The notes beneath the pieces were generated by a model that was given only the letters and a program-made list of their open reading frames with translations, searched no databases and was not told the origin of the DNA. This document shows positions 1 to 10,873 of a stretch of 64,000 bases of DNA, piece by piece (the stretch's first letter is position 1; each line of letters begins with the position of its first letter). The position numbers and the translations under genes were made by a program. This DNA is from Biscogniauxia marginata (Eukaryota; Ascomycota; Sordariomycetes; Xylariales; Xylariaceae), in assembly GCA_022695795.1 (NCBI GenBank), contig MU404086.1, forward strand, positions 248,001-312,000, written 5' to 3'.

Positions 1-1107
1 CCCTTGACTAGACCCTGCCGCTCGTGGTCCTCGCTCGGCCCGCTGCCAGCCCATCGTATCCGGCAGTCGCCGTCGAGCAGGTAGACGTAGCCGACCTTGC
101 TGTTCAGCAGGCCTATCCTCTCGCGGATCTCGTCCGAGATGCCCTTCCGCACGACGAAGTACCTGCCCCAGTTCGGCTCGCCGACCTGCCTCCGGATGCT
201 GCCCATGAACAGCCTGATCAGCATGGCCTTCAGCCAGTTCTCCTCGATGTTGACCCGGACCAGCTGCGCGCGGTCCTTGTCCTCCTCCAGCGCCCTCGCG
301 AGCTCCGGGTTGCTCGCCGCGGACGCGAACGTCTTGGCCTGGCCCTCGGCCCAGGCGCCGCTGAAGACGGTCACGACCGAGACCTTGCCGCGCAGCGCCG
401 GGGTCGTGTCCCGGGGCGCGCGGTCCGTCTTCAGCAGGGTCCGGCCGTACAGGTTCGGGAAGAAGAGCGAGTACTCGCCCCTGAAGAGGCGCGGCGGCGC
501 GACGAAGGTCTTGCCGCCGTGGTGCTTGAGGTTCCCCCAGTCGCGGAAGTAGGGCCGCGAAAACTTGTGCTTCCTGTTCCGATGCCAAGACGAAACGTCG
601 TTTTCCCCCTCACATCATCAGCCCCGCGGTGTTCTCTTGTCTCTCAGATGCTAATGGTACGGATAGGAATTAAGGGAGGGAAAGGGAAGGGGGGGGTTGG
701 GATTCAGGGGGGTTGGGGGTTTGCCCGTACAGCTCCTCTCGCTTCTGCAGATGCTTCTCATAATTGACAAAGTCATCCCGGCGTTGCTTCAGCGTCCGGC
801 GATCGACGCCCGTGTTCTGGCCCGGCTGCGGGGGGTACGGGAGACCGATAGGCCGGCTTAGCGGCGTCGGCGTGAAACCATCGACTTTTTTTCCGTAGGA
901 CCTCGGCGCATCTTTTAAAGGAGAAGGTGGTATGGGTTTCGGCGGTTGCGGGGGGTTTGTCGTCGTCGTCGTCGAGGCTAGCGGCTTCTTAGTGGTTGTA
1001 GCTTTGGTAGCTTTGGTAGCTTGTTGCGCGGGACGGCTATAAGACGTGCTAAATGCTCTATACTGGCATGATAGGCATAGCAGCCTCGGTTTTATCGCAA
1101 AGGACAT
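1..1107 (-). CDS. ATP10: Mitochondrial ATP synthase assembly factor ATP10 (3' end beyond window)
   Basis: Atp10 is a mitochondrial inner-membrane factor needed to assemble the Fo sector of ATP synthase around subunit 6. Exon 1 is 1107..731 and exon 2 runs from 573 off the left edge; the 157-nt intron has donor GTACGG and acceptor CAG. Joining them gives a continuous protein of about 317 residues so far. The N-terminus is rich in Arg, Ser and Thr (presequence-like), followed by a Thr/Pro-rich linker and the family blocks FTPTPLSRPIGLPYPP, LKQRRDDF, FSRPYFRDW, KTFVAPPRLFR, NWLKAMLIRLFMGS and LNSKVGYVYL. The last visible residues (ERQGLVKG) lie close to the usual C-terminus, so only a short tail should be missing. 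The ATG at 1107 is the first methionine of a plausible targeting sequence. The gene is divergent from the BCKDH E2 gene. Confidence 0.9.
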
Positions 1108-1506
1108 CTTGGTGTCGACCAACCGGCATGGGAGTGCCAATTGATTAGACTGATTGACTTGTCCCAGGGCTGACGTGGGAGTTGAACGAAGGCTCCCGAG
1201 CAGTTGGTCAGTTACGTCGCAAAAATTCTGTGATGGAGCTTCGGAGCTGCAGGGACGCAACGTGGGGTGCAGGGTCTTGATTGGCTGGCCCCTCCCCGAT
1301 TTGGTCAAGGCTAGTCTTGGTCTTTGCGGCCCCCGGCCACCGTCGGCCCCAACACCCCCGGATAGAAGCGGTTTAATGTGGGGGGCAACCGACACTGAGC
1401 GTCATCTCATTCCTTTGCTTTCCCTCCAAACAATCACTCCTCTCACCGTCTACTTGGGCTTATTGCTTCTAATTTAGCTTCGGGAGATGTAACTACACAA
1501 ATATAC
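1108..1506. promoter_or_regulatory. Divergent promoter region ATP10 / BCKDH-E2
   Basis: The 399 bp between the two start codons must hold both promoters. A CT-rich stretch lies near 1415-1450, just upstream of the plus-strand gene. No TATA box or named factor site can be assigned with confidence. Confidence 0.5.
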
Positions 1507-3078
1507 ATGTTTTTTTACCAACATGCCATGTTTCTTCAGCGGAGTTCACGTGTAGTACGGCGCCAATGGCGTTTCTACCAGGGTCTAAGTCGTACCGCCG
1601 CCGTCCTCCAGGCTCGCGGTGCCTATGCCGCCCCGAGGAATTTCCACACGACACGGAACATGCAAGTGGTAAAGCCGGTAATTCTTGCTGACATTGGAGA
1701 GGGTATGTAAGAAACCCCTTCTTCTGATTTTGCGCTAAAACTCCTCTGTGTAGGCATTGTCGAGTGCGAGATCATACAGTGGTTCGTCGAGCCGGAAGCC
1801 CGAGTCGAGGAGTTCTCGCCATTGTGCGAAGTACAGAGCGATAAGGCCTCTGTTGAGATTACGAGTCGCTTCTCTGGCGTGGTGAAGAAGCTACACTACG
1901 AGGCCGGCGAAATGGCAAAGGTGGGAAAGCCATTCGTAGACATCGACATACTAGGGGGTGCTAGTAAGGAAGACTTGGATGCTTTGACCGTCCCCGAACC
2001 AACCAAAGATGGCGGATCCAAACCTTTGAATAAGGAATCGCCAAGTCAACCTCCAGGAAGACCGCGAGGAGTGAGCACCGGAGATACAACGACAGATTTG
2101 GCAAGGTCTGGGGCGCCGAGCCTACAGTCACAGCGGCCTAAGGGCAGATATGCGTCACTGGCAACCCCGGCAGTACGGCATCTCTCGAAGGAATTGACTG
2201 TGGATATAACGGAAATTGAAGGGACCGGAAAAGATGGTAGGGTGCTGAAAGAGGACATATACAAATTCGTGGAGGCTAGGAAGTCGGTCAGCCAAGCTGC
2301 CCACCCGATAAGCTCCTACACACCGGCGCCAAGTGACACGGAGAAGCAGACGGAAACTACCGTTCAGTTAACGAATACTCAAAACCAAATGTTCAAGGCC
2401 ATGACCCGGTCACTGAGCATACCACACTTCTTGTACGCCGACGAGATCGACTTCTCGCAGCTGTACGAGTTGCGTCAACGGCTGAACAAGGTATTATCCC
2501 AGTCGGCTAAGGAGGGGGAGATATCCAAATTGTCCTATCTACCCTTCATTATCAAGGCCGTCTCGTTGGCACTGTACCAATATCCCATCTTGAATGCGCG
2601 AGTGGATATCGACCCCCAGACATCCAAGCCAGTGCTTGTGCACCGGAGCCAGCACAACATCGGCGTTGCAATGGATACGCCGTCTGGCTTATTGGTGCCT
2701 GTGCTCAAGAACGTGGGAGCTAAGAACATCCTCTCCATAGCCAACGAGCTAGCGTATCTGCAGTCACAAGCTTTCGCCGGAAAGCTCTCCCTGCAGGAGC
2801 TAAGCGGCGGGACAATCACCGTCTCCAACATCGGCAACGTGGGCGGCACCTATGTGTCGCCGGTAATTGTGGAGAAGGAGGTGGCGATCCTGGGCGTCGG
2901 ACGCATGCGCACGATTCCGGCGTTCAACGAGCAGGATGAGGTTATCAAGAAGCAGGTTTGTAACTTCAGTTGGTGCGCCGATCACCGGGTGGTAGATGGC
3001 GCGACGATGGCGCGAGCGGCCGAGGTGGTGCGCAAGATTGTTGAGGAACCGGATGTGATGGTCCTGCATCTCCGGTAG
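1507..3078 (+). CDS. Lipoamide acyltransferase E2 of branched-chain 2-oxoacid dehydrogenase (DBT-type), mitochondrial
   Basis: This is the E2 core of the mitochondrial branched-chain 2-oxoacid dehydrogenase complex, which passes branched acyl groups from a lipoyl arm to CoA in Val/Leu/Ile breakdown. Exons are 1507..1702 and 1754..3078 with a 51-nt intron (GTATGT...TAG), giving 506 residues. The order is a basic presequence ending near residue 50, a lipoyl domain with the lipoylated Lys96 in QSDKAS, an E3/E1-binding domain at about 202-236 (ATPAVRHLSKE...GTGKDGRVLKED), and the catalytic domain to the C-terminus. The acyltransferase motif DHRVVDG gives His476 and Asp480. Branched-chain E2 is preferred over pyruvate or 2-oxoglutarate E2 because of the motif ADIGEGIVECEI and the IPHFLYADEID block. 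A second in-frame ATG at 1528 is an alternative start. Confidence 0.92.
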
Positions 3079-5255
3079 AGCGTGGAAATAGAAAAGGATA
3101 GGACGGGGGAGCCTCGCCGAATAGACCATAAAGGCTGGTTAGTTGCATATGTCACCAACCCACAGACACAACTCTTGTTGCTGTTCACCTTTGCTATTCA
3201 CCGCTCACCGCGTACTCACCGTAGTCTTGGCGGCAGCGGCAGCGATGAGAGGCCACCTGGTAGAAAGAGTACAATGTCAGATCTGACGTATCATAAAAAG
3301 ACCTAGAGTAGTCACGAGGCTAGCATCAAATAGTATAGAGCATATCTATATACCTGTCATATTATCATATCATATCACAGATCACATCATATCATTATAC
3401 TTGTTCGGATATATCAGAGAGAAGGAAAAAGAAAAGAAAAAGAATTGGCATTATATTATAATTTCTTCTACCTGGCTTATAGTTGGTCGGCCACATTTAA
3501 TACCAAGTTGGGTAGTGTCCCGGGATTAATCATCGACCCGGCCTGGACCTCGCCTCTTACATACACTAGCCGCCCGGCTCCCCGGGAGGACGGTTCCCTC
3601 GTGGTACCTTTTGATATGTGAGGTATCATCTACATTGTGGAATCGACAGCGCCAATGAGACGCGCAAGTTACACGAATGCGTATGTAAGTGTGACCTGGC
3701 CTTGTGATCACCTGGCCTTCGTTTTCTTTTTCTTTTTTTTTCCTTTTTCTTTTCTGACAGGAAATCCTGAAACAGGGTTGAGCTCTTATGTGTACATATG
3801 GAGTAGGATCGAAAGAGAAAAGAAAAGAAAGATTCAAAAAGGAAACTATCAACTGATGCGAGGTTGCAATGTATATATACCTGTACATGTAGGTAGGTAT
3901 ACCCTGCAGCTACATGTATGTAGGTGAAGGAAGAATTGGCAAATCGGGCTTACATTAGCGCTAGATACCGTCGGTATGTAGTGACTACCTACCTAAGGTT
4001 CAAGTGAATTTGGTTCGGCGGGCTTTTTTTTATACATCGACTCCCTGTATCTATCTCCCCAATCCTGTCCGTCCCTCGGCGCCCCTGGCGGCTTGGGTGT
4101 AAGTCTTATCTTGTATGTACGTATATATGCTTCCTCACCGACTATCAGCGGGGGAGGGGGAGGGGGACCCAAAAAGAAAAAAGAAAAACGGAGATAAAAA
4201 AAAGTACAAAGGATTGTCCCTCGGTGTGCTTCGGTGAAGGATAACGACCCCCAACGTTGCGGTGAGTTTATGTACACATATGTGTATAATTCGAATGTAC
4301 CTAAGGTGTGTATACTAGAATGCATGGGGCCAGTCCGGAAATCCGGGGTAAAGGGGAGGGGGGTAAAGGGACCTACCGCAGCGTGGCGCGGCGAACGTTT
4401 ATTTTTGTACTAGGTACGTAGATGAGTTTCTGGGTAACGTGATATCAAACGTTAAGAATGCACTGTATAGAAAGGTCGAATTAATGCATAATGAAATCAT
4501 AATGGTGATAACCAAAGCATTGCAAGAGAATATATTCTGGTGTTCGAAGTTGAAATAACCTCTAGGTAGTTGGAAGTGGGAAGACGGTATCTCTCCCCCC
4601 CCTTCCCCCCTTCCCCCCCTTTTTTTCTTTCTATTTTTTTTCTTCCCATTTATTCCTTTCTTTCCTTCCTTTCTAATCCACGAGATCTTGCTTAGCGGCT
4701 AGAGTGTACATAGACGAGGTAGTAGGTATATACGTAATGTGTGCCATCTTCCCCTAGAAAATGGGTTGGCATCATCTTGTTCTAACGGACAAGATCTATA
4801 TGTATTGGACGGGATCTGCATACACGAAAAGGAAAGAGAAAAGGAAGACTGTTCGCCCGTGTCCTGCCCCAAGTGGAACATATGCAGAGTAAAAAAAAAA
4901 GGTTGGGCTCATAATCGCTTAAACAAAAAACCAATGATAATAGGAAATCCCACGCCCTTCTCCAAGAACTCCTGTGAAGGTAGTTCACAAATGCAGTCCC
5001 ATATATGCAAGAGTACTACCTCAGATATCCAAGGCATTACCCGTGTTTCTCCCCAATACCAACCACCGGAATACGCCAGAACGTGTGCAAGTGAAAGTAG
5101 GGGACAGCCCAGTCGCTCTCCATGTATGCACTTAACGGCAACGCAAACCGGGCTGTCGGATTGTCGATCTAAGAATGTGGATAGGTTGTGTCCCCTCCTC
5201 TCCTCATCGTGCCAGGGGTGTATCCCATGCCATGTGAATGACATGCCAGATTAGA
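3079..5255. other. Convergent intergenic region with polypyrimidine and G-rich tracts
   Basis: About 2.2 kb lies between the convergent BCKDH-E2 and gluconokinase genes. It contains T-rich tracts near 3728-3760, copies of the TAGGTA/TACCTA motif (3891-3900, 3985-3998), a four-run G tract at 4345-4370, and a long polypyrimidine stretch at about 4590-4675. No reading frame here looks protein-coding. Confidence 0.6.
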
Positions 5256-6040
5256 TCATGCAACGTCGTCGATCTTCTGGAGGACTTTATCCAACGCCTC
5301 CCTCTTTACCTCCTCCATCGAACCGCTCACGTCAACACTGATGACATCGGTCTCTTCCGCCGTCGGCGGTTCTAATATCGAGAATTGGCTGTGGACCATG
5401 TTGGCCCCCATGTAGTGGCCCTGCCTCATCCCGACACGCTCGAGAAGGACATCCTCGGGTGCATGGAGATAGATAAAGTGCAGGACAACATCGTGTGAGT
5501 AGTAGGGAGCCACCCTGATAACGTCCCGGTACTTGCGCTTGAGAGCCGAGCACGTGAGGACAACTCCTTCGGCACCCGAGGCGAGCTGCCGGAGCGACTC
5601 TTCTCGCAGGAGCGTGAGCCAGTCCCATCGGTCAGCGTCGGTCAACGGTATCCCATTGGTCATCTTGTCAATGTTCGCTTGAGGGTGAAACTAAAGGGGC
5701 TCGGATTAGCAGACGGCAGAATAAGCGGGTCAAACAGACATGAACAATGCATGTTAAGCCATACCTCATCACCCTCGATATATGGCAAGTTAAGCGCGGA
5801 CGACAAGTGCTTGGCAACAGTTGACTTTCCGCACCCGGCCGGGCCAGTAACTAGCCAGATATGATGATGCTTGGGTGCACTTTGTCCATTGAACTTTGCA
5901 ATTGTGTTGTTCGACGTTACCGGAACAACGGTTGCATTGATTGGCTTGGGGTTCGTTCCCATGGAATTCCTTGTCGCTGCCACGTTGGTCTGAGTCGAAT
6001 GATTCCCGTTCACAGGAACCGGAGTGTCATAGGATAACAT
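5256..6040 (-). CDS. Gluconokinase (thermoresistant GntK type)
   Basis: The enzyme phosphorylates D-gluconate with ATP to 6-phosphogluconate, feeding the pentose phosphate pathway in the cytosol (EC 2.7.1.12). Exon 1 is 6040..5765 and exon 2 is 5690..5256, with a 74-nt phase-0 intron (GTATGG...TTTAG). The product is 236 residues. The P-loop is GPAGCGKS at 66-73. The splice joins YIEGDE to FHPQANIDKM, rebuilding the family signature GD-x-HP-x-xN-x-xKM, followed by GIPLTDADRWDWL and later VVLTCSALKRKYRD and GHYMGANMVHSQF. The first 58 or so residues form a poorly conserved Asn/Thr/Pro-rich extension, which is longer than in bacterial GntK. An internal start at Met27 is possible. Confidence 0.92.
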
Positions 6041-7140
6041 GATAACAAGACGATTTTCTGCTGGGAATGAAGAGCGGTAATGTTTGTTTTTTCTGTCTTG
6101 TTATTTTATTTTATGCGGAAGGGGCAAATCTCCAAGCGTGGGTGGTTATATATGAGGGTAAATTCGGTGAATAGAAACTTGAGTTAGGACTTGGTATCAC
6201 AATGCAACATAAAATGGTACAAAGTCTCAATAGGTGAGATTGATAGCTAGAATATTCGGGCAAATTCAAAGGTTCGAGCTGATCGTAAAGACAGAATAGG
6301 AGAGAAAAAGTAAAGGGGCCGGGGTGAAAGGAGATGGGCAAGTAATTAAAGCAATGCAATAGTAGAGAAACTGGGAGAGCGGCTGTGGGCCCGAAAGCGC
6401 CGGTGATGGTTGACCTTTATAAGTGGGCAGGCCCGAGCACGTTTGTTTTACTCAGTAAGTCTCGTGTCTAACGGCCATGACGGCCAGAGGATGACGAAGT
6501 GACTTTTTTTTTTCCGGCCGTGCCACAGTGCCGACGGCAGGTCAAGCACATAATCGAAATCGCAGCGAGTTCTAGTACCTCAAAGGCCTCGAGACGGTGC
6601 AGGATTTTTTACTGGGTCCCGACGCTAGAAGAATTCAGAAGGACGTCAAAGAAGGCAATTCTGGCTGGCAACGGGCCAATCAGACGGCAGCTGGCACTCT
6701 GCCCTTGGGGATTCCGGCTTTATTAGTCGACGTCAAAGGGGGAGACAGGCAGGGACGAGGGGTTAAGGGGGTGGGGTGTGGAAATGTATTGGCCAAGGAT
6801 ACATGTACCTAACCTAAGTACCTACCTACCTGTCTGTCTGGCATGGACGTGTACGTACCTGGGCACGATATGGAGGGATAAATGAATGAAGCAGCTACCT
6901 AGCTTGCCTTATGCACGTCTTCTCGCTCTTCCAAGATGGCCTCGCTTTTTTTTATTTTTATAGGATGGAGTAGGTAAGTGGGGGACCGTATCGAGAAGCC
7001 GGCCGAGAGCCGACCTTGGGTTGCGGCAAGTCCTCGCAGCAGTATTGTGCGTGGGAGGAAAGCAGAAATGCCATCATGAGGGATTGGAACAAGCCCTAAT
7101 ACAGCAAACCCGATCTACCGGGATTGGTTGTTGGCTACTG

Positions 7141-7179
7141 GCACGTAGCACGTAGCACGCAGCACGCAGCACGTAGCAC
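7141..7179 (+). repeat. Tandem repeat, unit close to GCACGTA
   Basis: About five imperfect copies of a 7-8 base unit (GCACGTA/GCACGCA) stand head to tail. Confidence 0.8.
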
Positions 7180-7230
7180 CGTACCTTCCACATAACAGAT
7201 CAAGTCTAATATAAGCTCCTCCTCCCAAAT

Positions 7231-7260
7231 TGCAAACTGCAGACTGCAGACTGCAGACTG
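7231..7260 (+). repeat. Tandem repeat, unit ACTGCAG
   Basis: About four copies of a 7-base unit that contains the PstI palindrome CTGCAG. Confidence 0.8.
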
Positions 7261-7454
7261 AAACTGCCCAAGGGTGGAGGGGGACCCACAAGGCGGAAAA
7301 CACAAGTACTACGAACATATCTGTTTCCACCTTCTCTTATTAAACGCACACATCAAGGCAGGTAGCTGAGAATTGGAGGATTGAAAAGCCGGGGGTAGCT
7401 GAAGCCCAACGAACTCATCTCTCCTTGCGACTAATTGGCGAAGCTAACGTTACC

Positions 7455-7481
7455 TGCATTTGCATTCGCATTCGCATTTGC
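7455..7481 (+). repeat. Tandem repeat, unit TGCATT/CGCATT
   Basis: About four and a half copies of a 6-base unit alternating between TGCATT and CGCATT. Confidence 0.75.
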
Positions 7482-7864
7482 ACCGTTGGGTACGTATGTA
7501 CGAAACAGGCTGAACTCGAAGAATATGTAGTGTACGTACCAGAGTCTTACACCACCTACACCTTCGGCCTACATACATCATGTGCGGACCGTGTGCAGTG
7601 AGATCGAAATTGTGGGTTTGATAGGGGAGACAGCCGGATAGGGCCTAAATCGGCGAAATCCTGCCAAAATACCTAACCTGAGGTTAGACAGTTGCGTGGG
7701 ATGTAGCGCGTTTGAGGAGAAGAAGAAGGAGATTGTGGAGGAAACACGTGGGAATAACAACTTATGGCAAGTACCCGAGAATCAACCTCACCTTTTCTGG
7801 GCACTTCTACATAAACTAAGTCAATTTCCCGACCTAGATACCGAAAACCCTACCTACCTTACCT

Positions 7865-7882
7865 ACATACATACATACATAC
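7865..7882 (+). repeat. (CATA)n microsatellite
   Basis: Four to five perfect CATA copies inside a stretch of TACCTA-type sequence. Confidence 0.8.
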
Positions 7883-10873
7883 ACCTACAAGGACACCGGC
7901 AAACTGCTGCGACTCAACGAGATCTTAAAGGTGGGTTCGCGCCAGGCGATTCGCTAGATTTTCCCCGCGAGATCCCGAATGATTGACGATGACGGAATTC
8001 TCGGCCTTTAACCTCCATCTTTAACCTTGACTGATCGCAGACTGACCTTCAATTCATGCAACCCTCGTCCAACAAGAAGAAAAACAACCCCGAAAAAAAA
8101 AACCATTGGTCAATCAGATAATGCGTTGTATGCCTATAACTCGGCTCTTCAGTCTTATTCGTTCACTTATTATACACCCTCTACCCTGCGGCCACACAAT
8201 CAAAGTTTCCTCGAATGCGATGCTTTACCGTCGACGTAGGAACGAATTAATGACGAAAACTGCGCCCTATCAGGCTTCTGCATTGGAGACCGGGGTATAA
8301 TCAGCCAGCAGCGTTGTCGTCGGCCCTCGATGCTTAATTGGCCGAGTCTCGACATCTATCGGCACTACTATACCTACAGGAAAACCCCGGGGGACTACTA
8401 CTATATCAACATTTATTGCAAAGCCTCTTGCATTTCTGGGTCTTGTAGCTGCAGCAAGGAGGTTTTTGCCTCTAGAACCTTGTCCCTCGCCATGCAGCTA
8501 ACTACCTCGACGGAAAGTGCAATTCAATCGCTTTATGCTGAGCAAACTATTCATACCTACCTACGCAGCTGGAGCTCGGGGGCCGACGTAGATTCGCCGT
8601 ATATTGGTCGTGTTACGTAGTGCCTGTCCGTTTACCAATCGCTTGCTTTGCGGGATATTTTACTTAGTCGTCTGCATAGTTTCGCCTTTTCTTTTCTTTT
8701 TCGTCAACACACGCTATACAGTTGTATCATGGCCTCGGTTCGGCTGCACGCCCCGGCACGACTCAGCCACTTCCGTCGGCCAAGAACCATCTTACATTCG
8801 GTCTGCACAACAGAAATGGGGGTTTCAGTGCTAAACCCGGGGAAGATAGGGAAAACGACGAGGCGTGACTACGTATTCTCAACTTTGTTTCACCGCTGTA
8901 ATCATCTGATCATCTCACCGACCTGTTCGTATTATTTACATATGCAGTACTTACCGCAGACGCCGCCGTATTTTCTTTACCTGTCACAAATAACTCAGCG
9001 GCTGCTGCACTGTGCCAGAAAGCAGCCTGGATATCGCTGCAGTTTCTTGACTTGGCATTTACAAAGTTAGAAAAAAATACACTCGAACTTGCTCTGTGGG
9101 CTCTATCGCGACAACACTTCAAAGATAAGCAAGCAAACAATACGAGCCCGGTCAAGAGCCCTCTAATCATGGTACGGGCCCGAGTATCACTCGAGGTGGC
9201 TATAGGTAAAATTCACGTCGATCTTGAAAGTGAAGAACGTCTAGTATATGAGCACGTGCTCGTCGCCTACTGCTCAGCGTATCAGGCACGGATACCCGAC
9301 TATCTTTTCTTCACCTAGCTACTCTGCTCCAGCCTCTTGACTGATTAAACAACAATCGGTGTGGAGCTTCAGCGAGTACCACAGATCACCGCCGGCGATG
9401 TACTGTCATGCATGCTGTCGTCCGGGGAAGTTCTTGGACTGCCCAAGGCTGATGGGTAACACAATGAAAGCCTTACCGAGCATTGACGGAACGGTCGACT
9501 GGCTGCTTTTGGGGTGCAGCTAACGCTGTGCCACCACGTGGCTGCCGTTATTTGTGTCGCCGGTTTGTGTCTCGCCTACCGACGCCTGTCTGGCCAAGGA
9601 ATTCGTGAGGCCTAACTTCAAACTGTCGCGCGGCTATGGCAGTCGTGTTGTATAGGCGCCGCGGGATTGGCAGACATACTGTCGAAAGCTCCAGAGGTTT
9701 AGAGGTATCCACTTCAGTTGTGTAAACGCAGGTTGGTGTACACTAGATGAATGGGTGGATTGCGCGCCGTTGGCTGAACTCGATACAGAGTCGGCCCATC
9801 TAATTGTCCCGTTCTCGATGTGTCAATATCTTGGCTACGTTTTTACACTCCGGTATTCAGCAAGGCCCAAGGACGCCAGCCTAATCCGTTCGTGGAGATG
9901 CTTGCTGATTCGTGGTTCCCAAGTTACCGCTACGACTTACACGACCGAATTGGCATGGCTGCTTGTGCTTATGATGTAAAGGGTTGTTGCATGTGGCCTC
10001 ATTGCTACATAACGATCTAGGTAGGTAGCGGGCTGCACAAAATACAGTTGGGCTTGTATGTGCGGGATGTGAGAACCTGGACGGCACATGGCTGCTCAGA
10101 CGTAGCAATTAGCTGCAGAATAGGCTTGCTGGTATTATGCTGCCCGAAGACGGAGAACCAAGTCGCTGATCGGCATGATTGGACGTACTTCTCCGTCTAG
10201 CTGGGTGTCTATGCAGATGTAGTGTAGTATGTATATCAAGTGAGATATACCTAACCCGGCACACTGATAGAATTCGCTAAGGCTCTTGCCATGGGAGTTC
10301 TAGTTGCAGCTATTAGTGCCGACGCTGGTGTTCGATCACTTGACAACGCTTGGGCTCGACGAATGAGACGAGGTCAGCTTCGCTGTTTTCAACAATCTTT
10401 TCCCAAACAATTCAATTACTGACCTCCACGATAGAACAAAGCTAAACACCGCAGCACCGGTATGGTATGTCTATAATATCCACGCTAGTGAAGCACTGTG
10501 GATACAGGTACTATCTTAGGTATGTCTAGCACAGAAATGATGTAAGGGTGCTCGAGGTCGTTGTAGAATTCAACTTCTGTGGATGGACCCCACCTGCAGT
10601 TTTCTAGGACTGTCTGTGGCTGTGGCGCGTGGCAGCACAGCGAGACAACGAAGCAGACCTGCTAACCGACATGTGCGAAAAACCTAAAACCCCAAAACGC
10701 GGGGCGCATGTCGAAGTGCCTGACCACCAGCGTCTCAACTCTCCCAACCACCGGGTCTTAGGCGACCCCGTTTGAGGTAAGCTGCTGTAGCCTATCAAGA
10801 ATCGAGAATTGGAGTTGAGTTTACCTACCTTGGGAAGGTGACGGGTACAAACGGCCAGTCGTCTTCAGTCCTG

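Larger units (their letters stand above)
6041..10873. other. Gene-poor 4.8-kb spacer with short tandem repeats
   Basis: The long region between the divergent gluconokinase and DPP III genes has only short open frames, none of which I recognise. It carries several microsatellite-like blocks (7141-7179, 7231-7260, 7455-7481, 7865-7882) and repeated TACCTA/TAGGTA motifs (6806-6831, 10017-10029). The last few hundred bases should include the DPP III promoter. Nothing resembling a transposase, tRNA or 5S rRNA was seen. Confidence 0.55.

Noticed and set aside
24..767. 247-codon plus frame at the left edge
   Set aside because: Antisense to ATP10 exon 2, which is clearly the coding strand.
4739..5254. 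171-codon plus frame downstream of BCKDH-E2
   Set aside because: Begins at GTG, has no recognisable composition, and ends against the gluconokinase 3' end; treated as chance.
6235..6300. tRNA-like GGTTCGAGCT near 6271
   Set aside because: It resembles a B box, but no pairing T stem, acceptor stem or A box is present.
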